From Epiperipatus broadwayi (taxonomy: Eukaryota > Onychophora > Udeonychophora > Euonychophora > Peripatidae), in the NCBI GenBank assembly GCA_028023455.1, contig JAQFVV010006221.1, positions 5,873,011-5,937,010 of the forward strand: a DNA stretch of 64,000 nucleotides, given 5' to 3'. A program made the translations under genes and the position numbers. How positions within the stretch are numbered: position 1 is the first letter of the stretch; every line of letters starts with the position of its first letter. The notes under the pieces were generated by a model. That model was not told the origin of the DNA. It searched no databases and saw only the letters and a program-made list of their open reading frames with translations. Of the stretch, positions 22,840 to 37,564 are shown one piece after another.

Positions 22840-23160
22840 TTGATAGGAACTTCATTTTATATGGAGCAGAGATTTCAATAATTAGAAAAAAGGATATAAA
22901 AAAAACTAGGAGAGTTTTGAACTAGGGAATTAGAGAAGAATAATTTGGAAAGATAAAAACTGAAATTTATAGAAGTGTTCAGGAGATAAATATTTATTGA
23001 GGAAATTAAGGAACAAAAGAGAAATTGGATTGGTAGAAGAATTGTGAAAGATATTTTGGAAGAAACTTGTATGTAAGAAGAATGAGGATCAGAATTAAAG
23101 CAGAAAGATTTTGAGAATAGTGATTTGATAGATAACTAATAATGGAAGGTAATAATCAGT
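22840..23160 (+). pseudogene. LINE C-terminal relic
   Basis: Plus-strand fragments YGAEISIIRKKDIKK (near 22858) and EEIKEQKRNWIGRRIVKDIL (near 23000) match the C-terminal region after the polymerase of RTE/Jockey-type LINEs, where YGxETW and KRxWIGH are common. Frames are broken and no catalytic motif is included. It lies directly right of the Merlin insertion. Confidence 0.5.
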
Positions 23161-23164
23161 TTTT

Positions 23165-23785
23165 CTATAGGTCATATTTCATTTAACCAAAGTGATTGAT
23201 TGAATGTTGCTGTTTTATTCAGCTATTTGTTTTTAAATGTTTATTTTGAGATTTGATTCAGGAATTTTGACTTTTGACTCTGAATAAATATGATTAAAGA
23301 ATGACATTTTTAATATAGGGGGAGAAATAAAAATGTTATTTACTTTTTTTTTGTATAAAATTACAAGATTATTGATATTTTTCAGTTTTTAAATATGGGG
23401 AAGAACATGTTTAATTTAAGAAAGGTCAAGTGCTTTTCAGAATAATAGCTGGAATTTCATTGCCCATACATTTTTCTTATATCAAGACTGAAAAAAAAAC
23501 AAAACCATTTTTGACAAAGGAATGGTAAACAAGTTGTTGGTGGCATTAAAAGAAGTGAAAAAATAAGACTATACATAGGACTTTTAATACTTATAAATTT
23601 ATGAGCGATTGCATTGAATCACTGATTGTGAAACCCAATAAGGTTTGGAATTTAATCAAATGATCACCTAATTTTGAAGCAATATTAATTAAAAAAATGC
23701 CATAATAATGATAATTTTCATCTAATTTTTTGTTGTTAATTTCCTCATTCATTTTTTTCTTTAGTGTATTCATATATATATCAGT
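23165..23785. other. AT-rich stretch, no gene seen
   Basis: No recognised feature. Confidence 0.5.
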
Positions 23786-23791
23786 ACTTAT

Positions 23792-24881
23792 ATGATCACT
23801 AGATGGAGCTTTATCAATAGCCCATTATCAAGCTTTGTTTACATAAACGCTGAGAGAGATAGAATTCAATATCTCTTTCAAATTGTCTTCAACCTTTAAA
23901 CCATGGTTTTGAGTTAGTTGGCTCATGTCAGTAAAGGGTAGGAAGACTAGAAACTAGATCTAAACATCAACTCTACTAATCAGCATTTATGAAACACTTT
24001 TTTATCAGCTTGATAGCATGAATTTTTCAGATATGTAAATATCTTCAAATCCAGTCAAACAAACTAGGTAGCTATATGGGTCTAAATTCAGTTCAGTTTC
24101 ACCATATAGTAAAAGCCTCTGCAATTTATATCATTGCAAAAACCTTCAAGGGTACATTTATGATAAAAAAAACAAGTTATAAATTTCGTAACTTGCTATA
24201 GCTTGCATTTTATGATCACTAGATGACGCTTTACCAATAGCCCCCTATCAAGCTTTGTTTACATAAATGCTGAGAGAGAGATAGAAATCAAAAATTGTCT
24301 CCATCCTTTAAATCATGGTTTTGAGATAGTTAGCTCATGTCAATAAAGGGTAGGAAGACTAGAAACTAGATCTAAACACCAACCCTACTAATCAGCATTT
24401 ATGAAACACTTTTCTATCAGCTTGAAAGCATGAATTTTTCAGATACTTAAATATCTTCAAATCCAGTCAAACAAACTAGATAGCTATATGGGTCTGAATT
24501 CAGTTTAGTTTCATCATATAGTAAAAGCCTCTGCAATCTATATCATTGCAAAAACCTTCATGGGCACATTTATGATAAACAAAACAAGTTATAAATTTCA
24601 TAACTTGCTATAACTTGCATTTTATGATCACTAGATGGAGCTTTATCAATAGCCCACTATCAAAAATTCATGCTTTCAAGCTGATAGAAAAGTGTTTCAT
24701 AAATGCTGTTAGTAGAGTTAGGGTTTAGATCTAGTTTCTAGTCTTTCTACCCTTTACTGACGTGAACCAACTAGCTCAAAAACATGGTTTAAAGGTTGGA
24801 GACAATTTGAAAGAGATATTGAATTCTATCTCGCTCAGTGTTTATGTAAACAAAGCTTGATAGTGGGTTATTGGTAAAGCT
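23792..24881. repeat. Two tandem 415-420 bp units followed by an inverted partial unit
   Basis: TATGATCACTAGATG starts units at 23791, 24211 and 24623. Units one and two run in full (CAAGCTTTGTTTACATAAA, GGGTAGGAAGACTAGAAAC, TATATCATTGCAAAAACC). The third breaks off after about 40 bases and continues as the inverse of the unit: AATTCATGCTTTCAAGCTG to AACAAAGCTTGATAGTGGG. Direct units plus an inverted one resemble the layout of the hammerhead elements, but I find no ribozyme core or coding sequence here. Confidence 0.8.
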
Positions 24882-24884
24882 ACA

Positions 24885-28050
<3,166 letters not shown>

Positions 28051-28052
28051 CA

Positions 28053-28606
28053 CTTGCTGTGTGTGGCAATATATATAGTGAGTTTTGCCTGTTTTAACAG
28101 TTATACACAAGCATAAGGGGTGGTGGTCATGTGATGTTTATTGGCTTAAAACCAATCCTGCCTAATAGGATAGTGGTGGCTATGGTTATTAAAGAACCAA
28201 AGACACCAAAATGTATGGGTACTGAACTGGGTTCAGACCCATATGACTATATAAGCTGATGGGCTTGGATTAAAAAACATTAAGATGTTTTCAGTTTAAG
28301 ACTCATAGTTTTGTAGTTAAATGGAGATAAAAGGTGTTTGCTGGAGGGTTGCATTAGATCCTAAGATCTAGGTGCAGTGCTCTCAGATCCAAGGCTCCTC
28401 ACTGACGAAGGCCATAAACCAGACACTAGTCTGGGGATATTGGATAAGTAAGCACTAGATGGGGATTTTATGCACAAGTCTTCTGGCATCCATTGATTAC
28501 TCTAGCTTGCTGTGTGTGGCAATATATATAGTGAGTTTTGCCTGTTTTAACAACAGTTATACACAAGCATAAGAGGTGGTGGTCGTGTCATGTTTATTGG
28601 CTTAAA
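28053..28606 (+). mobile_element. Hammerhead retroelement family 1, copy 4 (direct terminal repeats)
   Basis: CTTGCTGTGTGTGGCAATAT through GTTTATTGGCTTAAAA occurs at both ends (28053-28150 and 28506-28606), so the insert is more than one unit in direct tandem with a period of 453 bp. One ribozyme motif lies at 28387-28445. Direct repeats of this kind are expected if the template was an RNA from tandem or circular units. Flanking target repeat not identified. Confidence 0.75.
28387..28445 (+). ncRNA. Hammerhead ribozyme, family 1 (copy 4, damaged)
   Basis: CTGACGA (28402-28408) and ACTAGT-C (C at 28431) are intact, but GAAA reads GACA and stem II reads GGC-CATAA-ACC with its inner pair lost. 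Predicted inactive. Confidence 0.6.
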
Positions 28607-29030
28607 AGCAGTAACATGTCTGTTATATAAATAGACCCTGATGCAATATTTCTACACTATAAGTGAACACTCATTAATATGTCATTTATTGTGAAATGAT
28701 TTAATTTCCTATACAGTTTTGTCTTAAAAAATAATGAAAGTATACTAGGGCTTACTAGTATAAAATTTTATCTTGTAAAAGATATATACAATCTCTAGTA
28801 ATTGTTTATTTTTTAAATATTTTTCTTGTGTATAATAATGAATATTTGTAATATTTGCACTTTACACATATAAATAAATCAATAACTCTGTCTATAATGT
28901 AAAGTATACACACACACACACACACATATATATAAACATTACAAGCATAAAGCTAAACTAGTCAATATATAATTAAAATTACCCCAAATCCAAAATTCAA
29001 CCAGACCAGCAAAAAAATTAATATTAAAAC

Positions 29031-29255
29031 ACAACCAAAGGTTTCACTGCTACAAGCAGACTTCTCAAGTGTAAAGAATTTAAAAAAACTACACAATATA
29101 TATAATATTAAACATTACACACAAATCCATTCACTTCCCATCCACCCTTAATATTAAAAAAAACTCTATTTTCAATAATAAAGAAAAAAAAAACAATGAT
29201 AGTAACATTTAGCTGAGCATGCTTTCGGTTCTGTATACCGGAGTCATCGTGATCT
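29031..29255 (-). mobile_element. Penelope-like terminal region with two hammerhead-like hairpins
   Basis: On the minus strand GATGACTCCGGTATACAGAA continues CCGAAAGCATGCTC (29255-29211): GGT/ACC hairpin, GAAA, palindrome AGCATGCT and then C, the arrangement of a hammerhead with self-complementary stem III, but the CTGANGA box is not in register. Further on, CTTGAGAAGTCTGCTTGTAG and CAGTGAAACC (near 29078-29040) form a CTGC/GCAG hairpin before GAAAC. Both resemble motifs of Penelope-like element ends. No polymerase is present. Confidence 0.4.
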
Positions 29256-29526
29256 AACTCTTTAAAAACCAACATTTAATACGCACACAAAAACATCATG
29301 CTAATATGTAAAAAGTATATATTTTACTTTATCTCTATAATGTTAACATTTTGCATTGATTTGTAAAAAATAGTGAAATTGCAAACATAGTGTTATAATT
29401 ATGAATAAATATAATTTTCACTACACCACTTTCATGCAAGGTGGAGACTGGTTTCTATATACTTTGAATATCCTGTGGAGAGATGTAATCATAATTTTTT
29501 GTCCAATGACATGTGAAAAAGATTAT

Positions 29527-29581
29527 GATCCCCAAGATGCATATTTCATGCTGAACCAGATCTCATCAGTTGGCTCAGACC
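29527..29581 (-). ncRNA. Hammerhead ribozyme, family 2 (29.5 kb copy)
   Basis: CTGATGA (29569-29563) and GAAA (29547-29544) are intact; the segment after GAAA contains ATGCAT, and C at 29536 precedes the expected cut. Stem I has CCAA/TTGG next to the core, an internal loop, and an outer helix GGTC/GATC that still pairs although its sequence differs from other copies. Stem II is weakened (GATCTG opposite CAGCAT). The surrounding 29515-29590 matches the rest of family 2. Confidence 0.7.
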
Positions 29582-29957
29582 ACATTCTCTTACACATTGG
29601 CAAATTACAGTTTTGCTACATAAATGTTATTCATAATTAAATAATCTCTAGTCTGATGAATGACTAATAAAAGATTATTAGTGTTATAATTGTTTTATTC
29701 TTGTTTAAATTTGACAGTAAGTTTTATTTGAAAAATTTGTTTATTAATAATATGCATGGAAAATATTAGTTGATAGTCCAGTATTATAAAATAACTAGGT
29801 GTTTCTTATTTTTTGCTAGAGAATAGACAAGCAAGAAAAAATGTAACGTTTCAATACTTAACTTTATGAGTATTGTATTATCTTTATAGAGAATTGCTGG
29901 AGAGATGTTTGTTTCTTTAGTGGACTGTTTACAAAATTTTACTTACTTTTTTACTAT

Positions 29958-30661
29958 TGAAATACACATATAATGTATATATTCAACCTAGATGTAATTA
30001 AAGGGATTTGAATCCAGTCTTTCAAGCTCCATACAGTTATCCACTCTATCCAATGTAACCAATACACATGACCACATGCATGTGAAAAAGATAAATGATC
30101 TCTAATATACAGGTTTTATGCTGAACCAGCACTCATCAATTGGTTCGAATCATCATCTCCCACACACATATAATGGTGCTTGAGTTATATTGAGATAGCA
30201 AATCTACACACTTTAATGGACAGGCCCCAATCCTCTTCATTCTCCAATTCTTCAGCCAGTCATATCATTGAAAATATGATAATGGAATGCTCAAAGCCCT
30301 TGATGGGGTAAGATTGACTTAAAGTCAACATGGGTATGAATTTAATATTGGCATCATCAAGGGCTTTGAACATTCCATCATCAGATTTTCAGTGATATGG
30401 ATGGCTGAAGAGTTGGAGAGTGAAGAAGATTGGAGCCTGTCCATTAAAATATGTAGATTTGCTATCTTAATACAAACCAAGCACCATTATATACGTTTGG
30501 GGAATGATGATTTGGAACAACTGATGAGTGCTGTCCAGCATGACATACATATATTGGATATTATTTATCTTCTTCACATGTATGTGGTCTTATGTATCGG
30601 TTATATTGGATAGAGGGGATGACTGTAGGAGTTTGAAAGTCTGGGTTCAAATCCCTTTATT
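29958..30661. mobile_element. Hammerhead retroelement family 2, large foldback copy
   Basis: About 700 bp made of two inverted arms of some 330 bp meeting near 30325: AAAGGGATTTGAATCC near 30000 pairs with GGGTTCAAATCCCTTT near 30645, and TCAAAGCCCTTGATG near 30290 with CATCAAGGGCTTTGA near 30356. TTTTTTACTAT at 29947-29957 and 30662-30672 may be the target duplication. Each arm has a family 2 ribozyme site, both damaged: left (minus, near 30105-30153) has TTGATGA and lacks GAAA; right (plus, near 30509-30570) keeps CTGATGA at 30521-30527 but reads GACA. A 73-codon frame at 30392-30613 lies wholly in the right arm and is not a gene. Confidence 0.75.
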
Positions 30662-30674
30662 TTTTTTACTATGA

Positions 30675-32825
30675 TTATTAAACTATGGGATCAGTTTTTG
30701 CCAATATCATTCACTGGTGGCATCATTCTATTAGTAATAGTTTTTATTTTTTTTTATTTGAGTGATTAATTACAAACATTAGCTTGGACCATTATACTAA
30801 TACCTAGAATATTCCTGATCCTTTTTTTATGGTCAGGACTTGATTGGGTTGTAATTAGTAGATCTATTTGGCATGCTAACAATTTCAAGCTTTAAAATCT
30901 TGGTCACAAATAGACTTAGGATTTCCCAAATAATTTGCTTATAGTCAATCTAGTTGCCCATTTAATTATTGAATAGTAAATGTATATCTAATATCAATAG
31001 CTAGAGGGTAAACATCTCATGTTAATTTGGGTTGCTCAGATGAATCTTTGTAACATCTGTAAGAGCAGAAAATAAAATTATAATATAACTTTTTCTTCAC
31101 CAGTGGTAGGGAAGGTATTGTACTCCTGTGAGTGCTGAATTTATGGTTTATCGTTTTAATTTTTGTGAATGTTATCACACTGCAGTTCAGTTTTAGGTTG
31201 AAATTTTATTTTATATACACCAGTATGGGAATGAAGTATGAAGTTTGCTCACCGATATATATTTCTATTACTTACTCTTCGCACATGCACACATATATAT
31301 TCACAAAATTTTATTAAAACAATTTATCACACCATCTCAACAATTTTAAAAAGGGAATAGGACGAGTGTGAATGGATAATCTCAGCGATCTCTCTCTTGT
31401 TTATATGTTTTGCTTATTTCCCTAATTATAAATGTAATGTTAATTCTTCTGTAAATTGTATTAAAAATAGATTATAGTTAATCATCGGTGATTCTCGTTC
31501 ACGTTGTCATAGTTGGTGAAATACAGCTGAATGAAAGAGAAATCTTTGCTGTTGCATTGAAGATGTTCCAAACAACTTAAATTATCCCTGGTCTAATAAA
31601 ATGTAACAAGTGTTAACATTTCTTTCTCAGTTTTCTAACTTTTTTACTGTCATGCCAACAAAATAATTTGCTTCAACTGTCTGTAGAATGTGAAGTTTTA
31701 TTTGAAATCGTGCCAATTCTTCCTGTTTACACGAAGAGAAATAATTTAAATTTAATTTGCTCTTATTTACTTTTAATGTTTAGCATCTATTTTAATCGTA
31801 GATTTGAATGTTTTGAATGTTTTTTTATATACATTTATAAAACATATCTTTCTTTTGTAAGTTTTAAACCTGGAGAAAAAAGTGAAGTGATAAAAAAGGT
31901 AATTGAACAGTTTATTCTAAAAGTGAAATAATCATTTGTGAAATATCTATCGTCTACCTCATTTAAAGGGATATGGATGTTTATTAAAACATTTAAAGAT
32001 CTTTATTTATTTGATGTACAAAATTTTTAAGCATTCCTGGTTTAAAATTTCACTTTGAGGCTTTTCTTTTGACTTCTCCATCTTTCTATTTTTATCCCAA
32101 TCCACTATTTATTCTCATAAGAGATGCCTCAGATTTTTAAAGCTTTGATCTCCGAATTTTGCTAAGTAGAGAATTTGTGCTGTTTCTTGTCTGATGGAAC
32201 AGACTTGTCTACTAAGATTGCAATCATCAGATTAGGAATTTATCTTTTTTTGATAATTCAAAATATTGCATTAATAAAATTAATTTTTCTAAATAATTAG
32301 GACCAAATCACACACACACGTACAACGTTTATAACCATCCTTACACATATTGTATCGCTCCAAAAAGTTTCTAAATAAGTAATATTCTTATTTTAAATGA
32401 CAATTTAAATGTAAGTATTAGGTTTTACTTTTGAAGAAGTTGAAATTGACATATGGTTAGTTATTCTTTACTATTGCTAATGAAGAAAACTGTTAGCAAT
32501 TAGTGTTAAATTTGAAATATTTTCGACTGAAGTTATGTTTTTGTGTAATTTATATATACTTTTATGCATGTATGAGTGAACAAAAGCAGTCTTTAAATAA
32601 CCTATTAAAAATATTGAATATATATCTAGATATTTAAGTAAACAGTTATTAAAATATATTCTCTATCTTTTTCTGTTTTTGAGTTATGCCACTATTGTCC
32701 CTAAATAGTTTTAATTCATTAAGAGTAGTAGTATAGACTATTGTTAGAGGAATTACCTGTGATTTTTGAGACATATTAAGTTTGTGTGATCCTGCAATTA
32801 GCTAGACTTCTATAAACACAATTCT
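30675..32825. other. AT-rich stretch, no gene seen
   Basis: Frames at 31132-31317 and 31668-31931 have no recognisable motif. Confidence 0.45.
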
Positions 32826-32833
32826 CATGCTCA

Positions 32834-35800
32834 CAGAGGTGGATCAAGCCAAGTGGTGACTCCAAGCAATAAAAATTTCGGAGCCCTCAAATTCAAATTA
32901 GAAAAAAAAAATTTCAAGAAAACTCTAAGTTATTAACAAAAAAGAAAATCAAAATTTTGTACCTTAACACATTAAATGAAAAACATATTTGTGACATGAA
33001 TTTCCGTCTTGCTTTATTTTTTGCAAATTCCGTCAATTATTTTTGCAGTATCAATTCGTCTTAAAATTTCATGCTCTATATACAGAATGTCCATATTATT
33101 TCATCTTTCCTCTCCCACAGTACTTCTTAAATAATTTTTTGCATGCTTTAAAACAGAAAATGATCTTTCTCTGGATGCATTGGATAAGAGAATTGTTAAA
33201 AAAAAATTCAATAATATTTCAACATTCGGAAATGCGCAAGACATTTCTTTGGTGGCTTGATAGATGACTGGTGTGGTTTTTATGGTATCCTCATTTTCTT
33301 TTAGAAATATTAAAAAATGGTCATCTTCAAAATTACAAACATCAATCATTTCTGCAAATATCCTTAAACTTTTTTTATTGGGTTCTTTTTTCTTTTATTG
33401 ATAAATTCCAGTTATAAAATATTCGAAAAGGCTCTACAATAACTTTATATAGCTGAGTTATTTGAGATAGTTCTGCCATAGTATTATCACATATGACAAA
33501 ATGAATTGACTATGAAATTTTCTCTTTTTGTAAATTCATGTCTGACTTTTTTGTTTTCATCAAAAAACATTTTTCTCTTTTGTTGTCTGCAAGTTTGTCC
33601 ATCTTCCCTATTTTTCAACTTTTTCAAATTCTTGCACTTATTGATAACATTTTCTAATGACTTCAGTAGGATATATCCTTTCAATAGTTCACAATTCACT
33701 GATTGCAGTGATTTATTAATAGCATTTATTCTTTGTAAAATAGTATTCCAAATCACTGTCATTAGGGCTGTTTCATATTTGTTCATTTTCTTCAGAAGTG
33801 AAGTCTCATTCACTATGATAACTTTTTCTTCTTCTGAATTACAAATTTCAGTTAAAGCCTCCTTTCACGGTATAGCATCTGCTCTTGCTGACCATCTTGT
33901 ATTAGAAACTCTTTTCACTGTGACAGAATGTTTACATATTTTTAGATTTCTGGTTAAAATTTTCCAGTGGGTTGATGCAGAATTAAATGTGAATAAATTC
34001 TGCATAAATATAAAATACTCAATTGCAGCGCTATAACTTTCTACAGTGAAATTTCCAATGAAATTTAAGGAATGATTAGCACACAGAATAAAAACTGCAC
34101 TTGAGCTATGTTCTTTAATACGTGCTTGCAAACATGAGTACTTCCCTGACATATTAGAAACATTATCAAATGATTGTCCTAAACAGTTTTTAATATTCAC
34201 TCCAAATTTTATTAAAGCTTGCAAAACTTCTTGTTCCAAATATGAAGATGTGTGTTTATCTATGGGAATGAATTCCACAAATCTTTTCATTATATTACCG
34301 CAGGAGGAAACATCTTATTACAAAAGTTACTTTATTGATATGCGAAACATTGGGACTGAAATCAACAGCTATACTATAATAAGTCACAGATTTGATTTCT
34401 TCAATTATTTCCGCTCTTACTTGATTTCCAATAAGACATACAAATTTATCATAAATAATATGAGATAAATAGTTTACATTTCCTTAACCTTGGTTGGCAC
34501 ATTTTTGTAGATGTAACTTCAAAAACTCATCGTATTTGCTTAGATATTCCAAGCAGATTAAATAATTTCCTTTCCTATTGGAGTGTTTGCTGTCATCTTG
34601 ACCCTAAATCCTAATCCTAAGTGACTCAATAATTTTATTGTTGATACAATTCTTTTCAACACTTCTATCCAGTAACATTCTTCTTTTTCCTTTTCCTGTA
34701 ATAATTCAGTATCAATTCTATTAAATTTTGTTAATCTTTTTATACATACTACACATGGCTGACATGTGTTCTTTTGAAACTTCATGGTCTGATAAAATAA
34801 CAGTTATTGATCCCCAGTTTTGTAAACCAGTTATTAATTTAGACTTTATTGTTGAAAAGAGTTTGCAAGGGTAGCAGTAAACAGTTTTGTTTGTTTCTGA
34901 AAATATCAGCCAATTTCTCTTTTCCATAATTCCATTTGATTTCTTTCTGTAGAAATGATCATAAGAAAGTCCGCTGTAATACATTTCATCTCTATCTTTA
35001 TACACTGATATTAAATTCTCTATATTCTCAATATTTTTTGGTTTGTTATTAAGAATATGATTAATAATAGCATCTGCTAATATTGTTGGGCATAAAGCTA
35101 TATCATTTATTACTTTGATGTCTATATCGAAACATCCTACCTTCTGCATTTTTGCAATCCCTTTTTTCAATAGCAATTTCAATCTCTTGATTCTCAAATT
35201 GTTCTTCTTTCTCTTCTTTAGAAGAAGTTTCGAATATAGGCATTTCAGAATTATCTGACATAGATGTTGATAGTAACTCTGTCTCTGTATTAACTTTTAA
35301 AAATTTATGCAATTAATTTATTTGGCTTTCAGCAATTTCCAGTTGTTGGTTTTTAAACTTTTTTCACTTTTCTGCCTCATTTTGATGTCTCTCTTCATTT
35401 TTTTCCTGTGAAGAAACATTTTTTTTTTTTTTGTAAAATAGTTCAAAAGCTTTTTAGCCTCGCCAACAATGCCTACTAAAAATATTTTTTTTAATGATAA
35501 TGTTGTTAAGATGTTAACAAAAAAAATTCATTTTTACCTGGCTCCAATCAAAATATAATATAGAAAACAGCAAAATTTATTTATGATAATTTTTTTAAAA
35601 GCAGAATATTTAAATTCAAATCAAATTATTATTTTGGGAGGGATCAAATTTTTTGTGTAATTAAAAAATATATATTTACTTAATTTGGGCCTGTTTATGC
35701 TATACTAGTTTCACACCCTGATGTCCAGTTAAAGGTTAGAATCTTGCCAAAACTCAAATAAATTTCCTTCAAAAGCTTAAATAATATGTATTATAGGAGG

Positions 35801-35934
35801 TTTGATTGTATACAAAAAAAAAACATGAATTTTTTTTCAAATCTTAATGAAAAGACATTTTATGACCTCGGGACCTCTTTGTATTTTGGGGTCCTATGTG
35901 GCCACTTAGTCCATTACGGCTTAAGCCGCCTCTA
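32834..35934 (-). mobile_element. hAT DNA transposon, near full length
   Basis: Ends are imperfect inverted repeats: left CAGAGGTGGATCAAGCC, right (minus strand) TAGAGGCGGCTTAAGCC. Target duplication of 8 bp with one mismatch, CATGCTCA at 32826-32833 and CATGCTGA at 35935-35942; 8 bp is the hAT length. The interior carries a broken transposase on the minus strand (33101-35312). Confidence 0.85.
33101..35312 (-). pseudogene. hAT transposase, ZMYM1-like, broken into several frames
   Basis: Reading down the minus strand: an acidic N-terminal leader (35312-35103); a TTF-type zinc-finger region with RNWLIFSETNKTVYCYPCKL and LQNWGSITVIL...HEVSKEH (35197-34721); LLSHLGLGFRV (near 34600); YYSIAVDFSPNVSH near 34370, carrying the first catalytic aspartate; GQSFDNVSNMSGKYSCLQAR (34290-33865), with the second; STHWKIL and VSNTRWSARADA; ETALMTVIWNTILQRINAI (33813-33487); and the C-terminal dimerisation region FPNVEILLNFFLTILLSNAS then RERSFSVLKHAKNYLRS (33349-33101), whose glutamate fits the last catalytic position. 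Several frameshifts and stops make it a pseudogene, yet all landmarks are in order, so the inactivation is fairly recent. Plus-strand frames here are shadows. Confidence 0.88.
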
Positions 35935-35944
35935 CATGCTGAAT

Positions 35945-36870
35945 GTAATACAGAATTTTATCTTAATTCTGAAAGATTTTTTTTCTTCATATTTTTCTTT
36001 CTCGTTTGTGGTCTTTTTGTTGTTGTTGATAGAAATGGATTCAGAAATTGGCTCTTCCCCAGAGACTTTTCTGTAGGATCAATTGTTAAATTCATATATT
36101 TATATGTATGAGCACAATTATCTATAAAATCATTAGTTTCGCAGAATAATAAAAATATCTTTAATTTTTAATTATAATGGATTTTTTTTTCTATCTCTCA
36201 CAGTCATATAATTAGAAAAACTTGTAAAAGTAGAAAGCATTACCATACGGAAAATTTTCTAACCAATTTGTTCCAATTTGTATTTTAAAATTTAGAATCT
36301 CTAGATCTAAACTATGGTAAACAAACAAATATTACGTTTATATAAAATGGTACACAGAAAAGCATTATAACACAAATTTAATATTTATTATTAATCAACC
36401 CCCCTTGCCACCTTCCCCCATAAAAAATGTTCTGATATCATTCATATACAGTATATAAGGGTGCTGAAAGGGTGCTGATATAGTATGCGCTCGGTGGCCA
36501 TTTTGAATTTGGAAGTTTAATCATATTGATACTTTTTTCTATCTCTTTCAGGGTCCCTTTTATAAATAATTTTATTAATTTTGCCAATTTTAGTGGCTAT
36601 TTTATTGAACTATTAAAACATATTTAGAATTTATTCTTTTACTATTTGACATTTATTTGATAAGTTTGTTGACTTGAATATTTGATATTACAAGAGAAAG
36701 GATTTTGTAATGTTTTAGTTAGAATATCTATATGCCTTGCATGAAAACCTGGTTTTGGGTCCATCTCATTGGATTTTGGTTATTTTTTTAAAATCCCAAG
36801 CAGGTTTAGACCATCTAGTATTTGTATAATTAATTATTATTTGTCTGATGATATATATAAACCAACATTA
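35945..36870. other. AT-rich stretch, no gene seen
   Basis: Nothing recognised. Confidence 0.5.
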
Positions 36871-36878
36871 CTATAATG

Positions 36879-37224
36879 CAGGAGTCCCCAACCTTTTTGC
36901 ACTTAAGAGCACATTCTATAATACCGGCCAGGTGGTGGGCACCATTTATTTTTTCAATGTAAATTTATAGTTGGATATTGTTAATAATACACATAATGTA
37001 CAAAAAAATATTTATTTCAAAAATAAAAATTTAACATATAACTATTGTTTATATTTTTATGCTGTAAAAGTATAGTATGCCCTACAATAATTTATAAGAA
37101 ATTTTAAAAATTAAATTTATTTGTATCAGATAAATAATTTTTATCGTGTTCAGATAGCGGCGGGCACACGTAAAACGGTCTGCGGGCACCATGGTGCCCA
37201 TGGGCAGAGGGTTGGGGACCTCTG
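36879..37224. mobile_element. Non-autonomous hAT element (MITE), 346 bp
   Basis: Inverted ends CAGGAGTCCCCAACCT (left) and, on the minus strand, CAGAGGTCCCCAACCC (right). Perfect 8 bp target duplication CTATAATG at 36871-36878 and 37225-37232. GC-richer ends (GGTGGTGGGCACC, GGGCACCATGGTGCCC) flank an AT-rich centre. No coding sequence. The CAGNGG...CCCCAACC end type is common among hAT MITEs. Confidence 0.9.
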
Positions 37225-37564
37225 CTATAATGTGATGCAACCTTGATTAATGATTAATGTCTGATTTAGCAGTTTCATTGAATAGACCAAATTGGGATTT
37301 TAATTTGTATATTTAAATTTTGGAACTTTTAATTCTGAATATACTACTCTACATTAAAACACATTGGCAAGTTTCATATTGAATTGGATTAACAGTTTAT
37401 TATTTTCATATTTTTAACTATGCACACTTAAATAGGTATGGCATGGCTTTATTTATTATTTTGATGTTTGCATTGTTAAAAATCCCAGGAGATTGCTGTA
37501 GTAATTTGCTTAGAGAGGATGTGGGAGTGTTTGTTTAGTTAATTGCCTGCATATCAAGAGTTAA

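Noticed and set aside
23792-24881. A further hammerhead family
   Set aside because: GAAACTAGATC and CTGACGTGA occur on different strands and cannot be placed in one core.
30392-30613. 73-codon frame with an acidic start
   Set aside because: Entirely inside one arm of a foldback element; no conservation in the other copies.
33506-34036. 176-codon plus-strand frame, the longest in the window
   Set aside because: Shadow of the hAT transposase on the minus strand, which carries the recognisable motifs.
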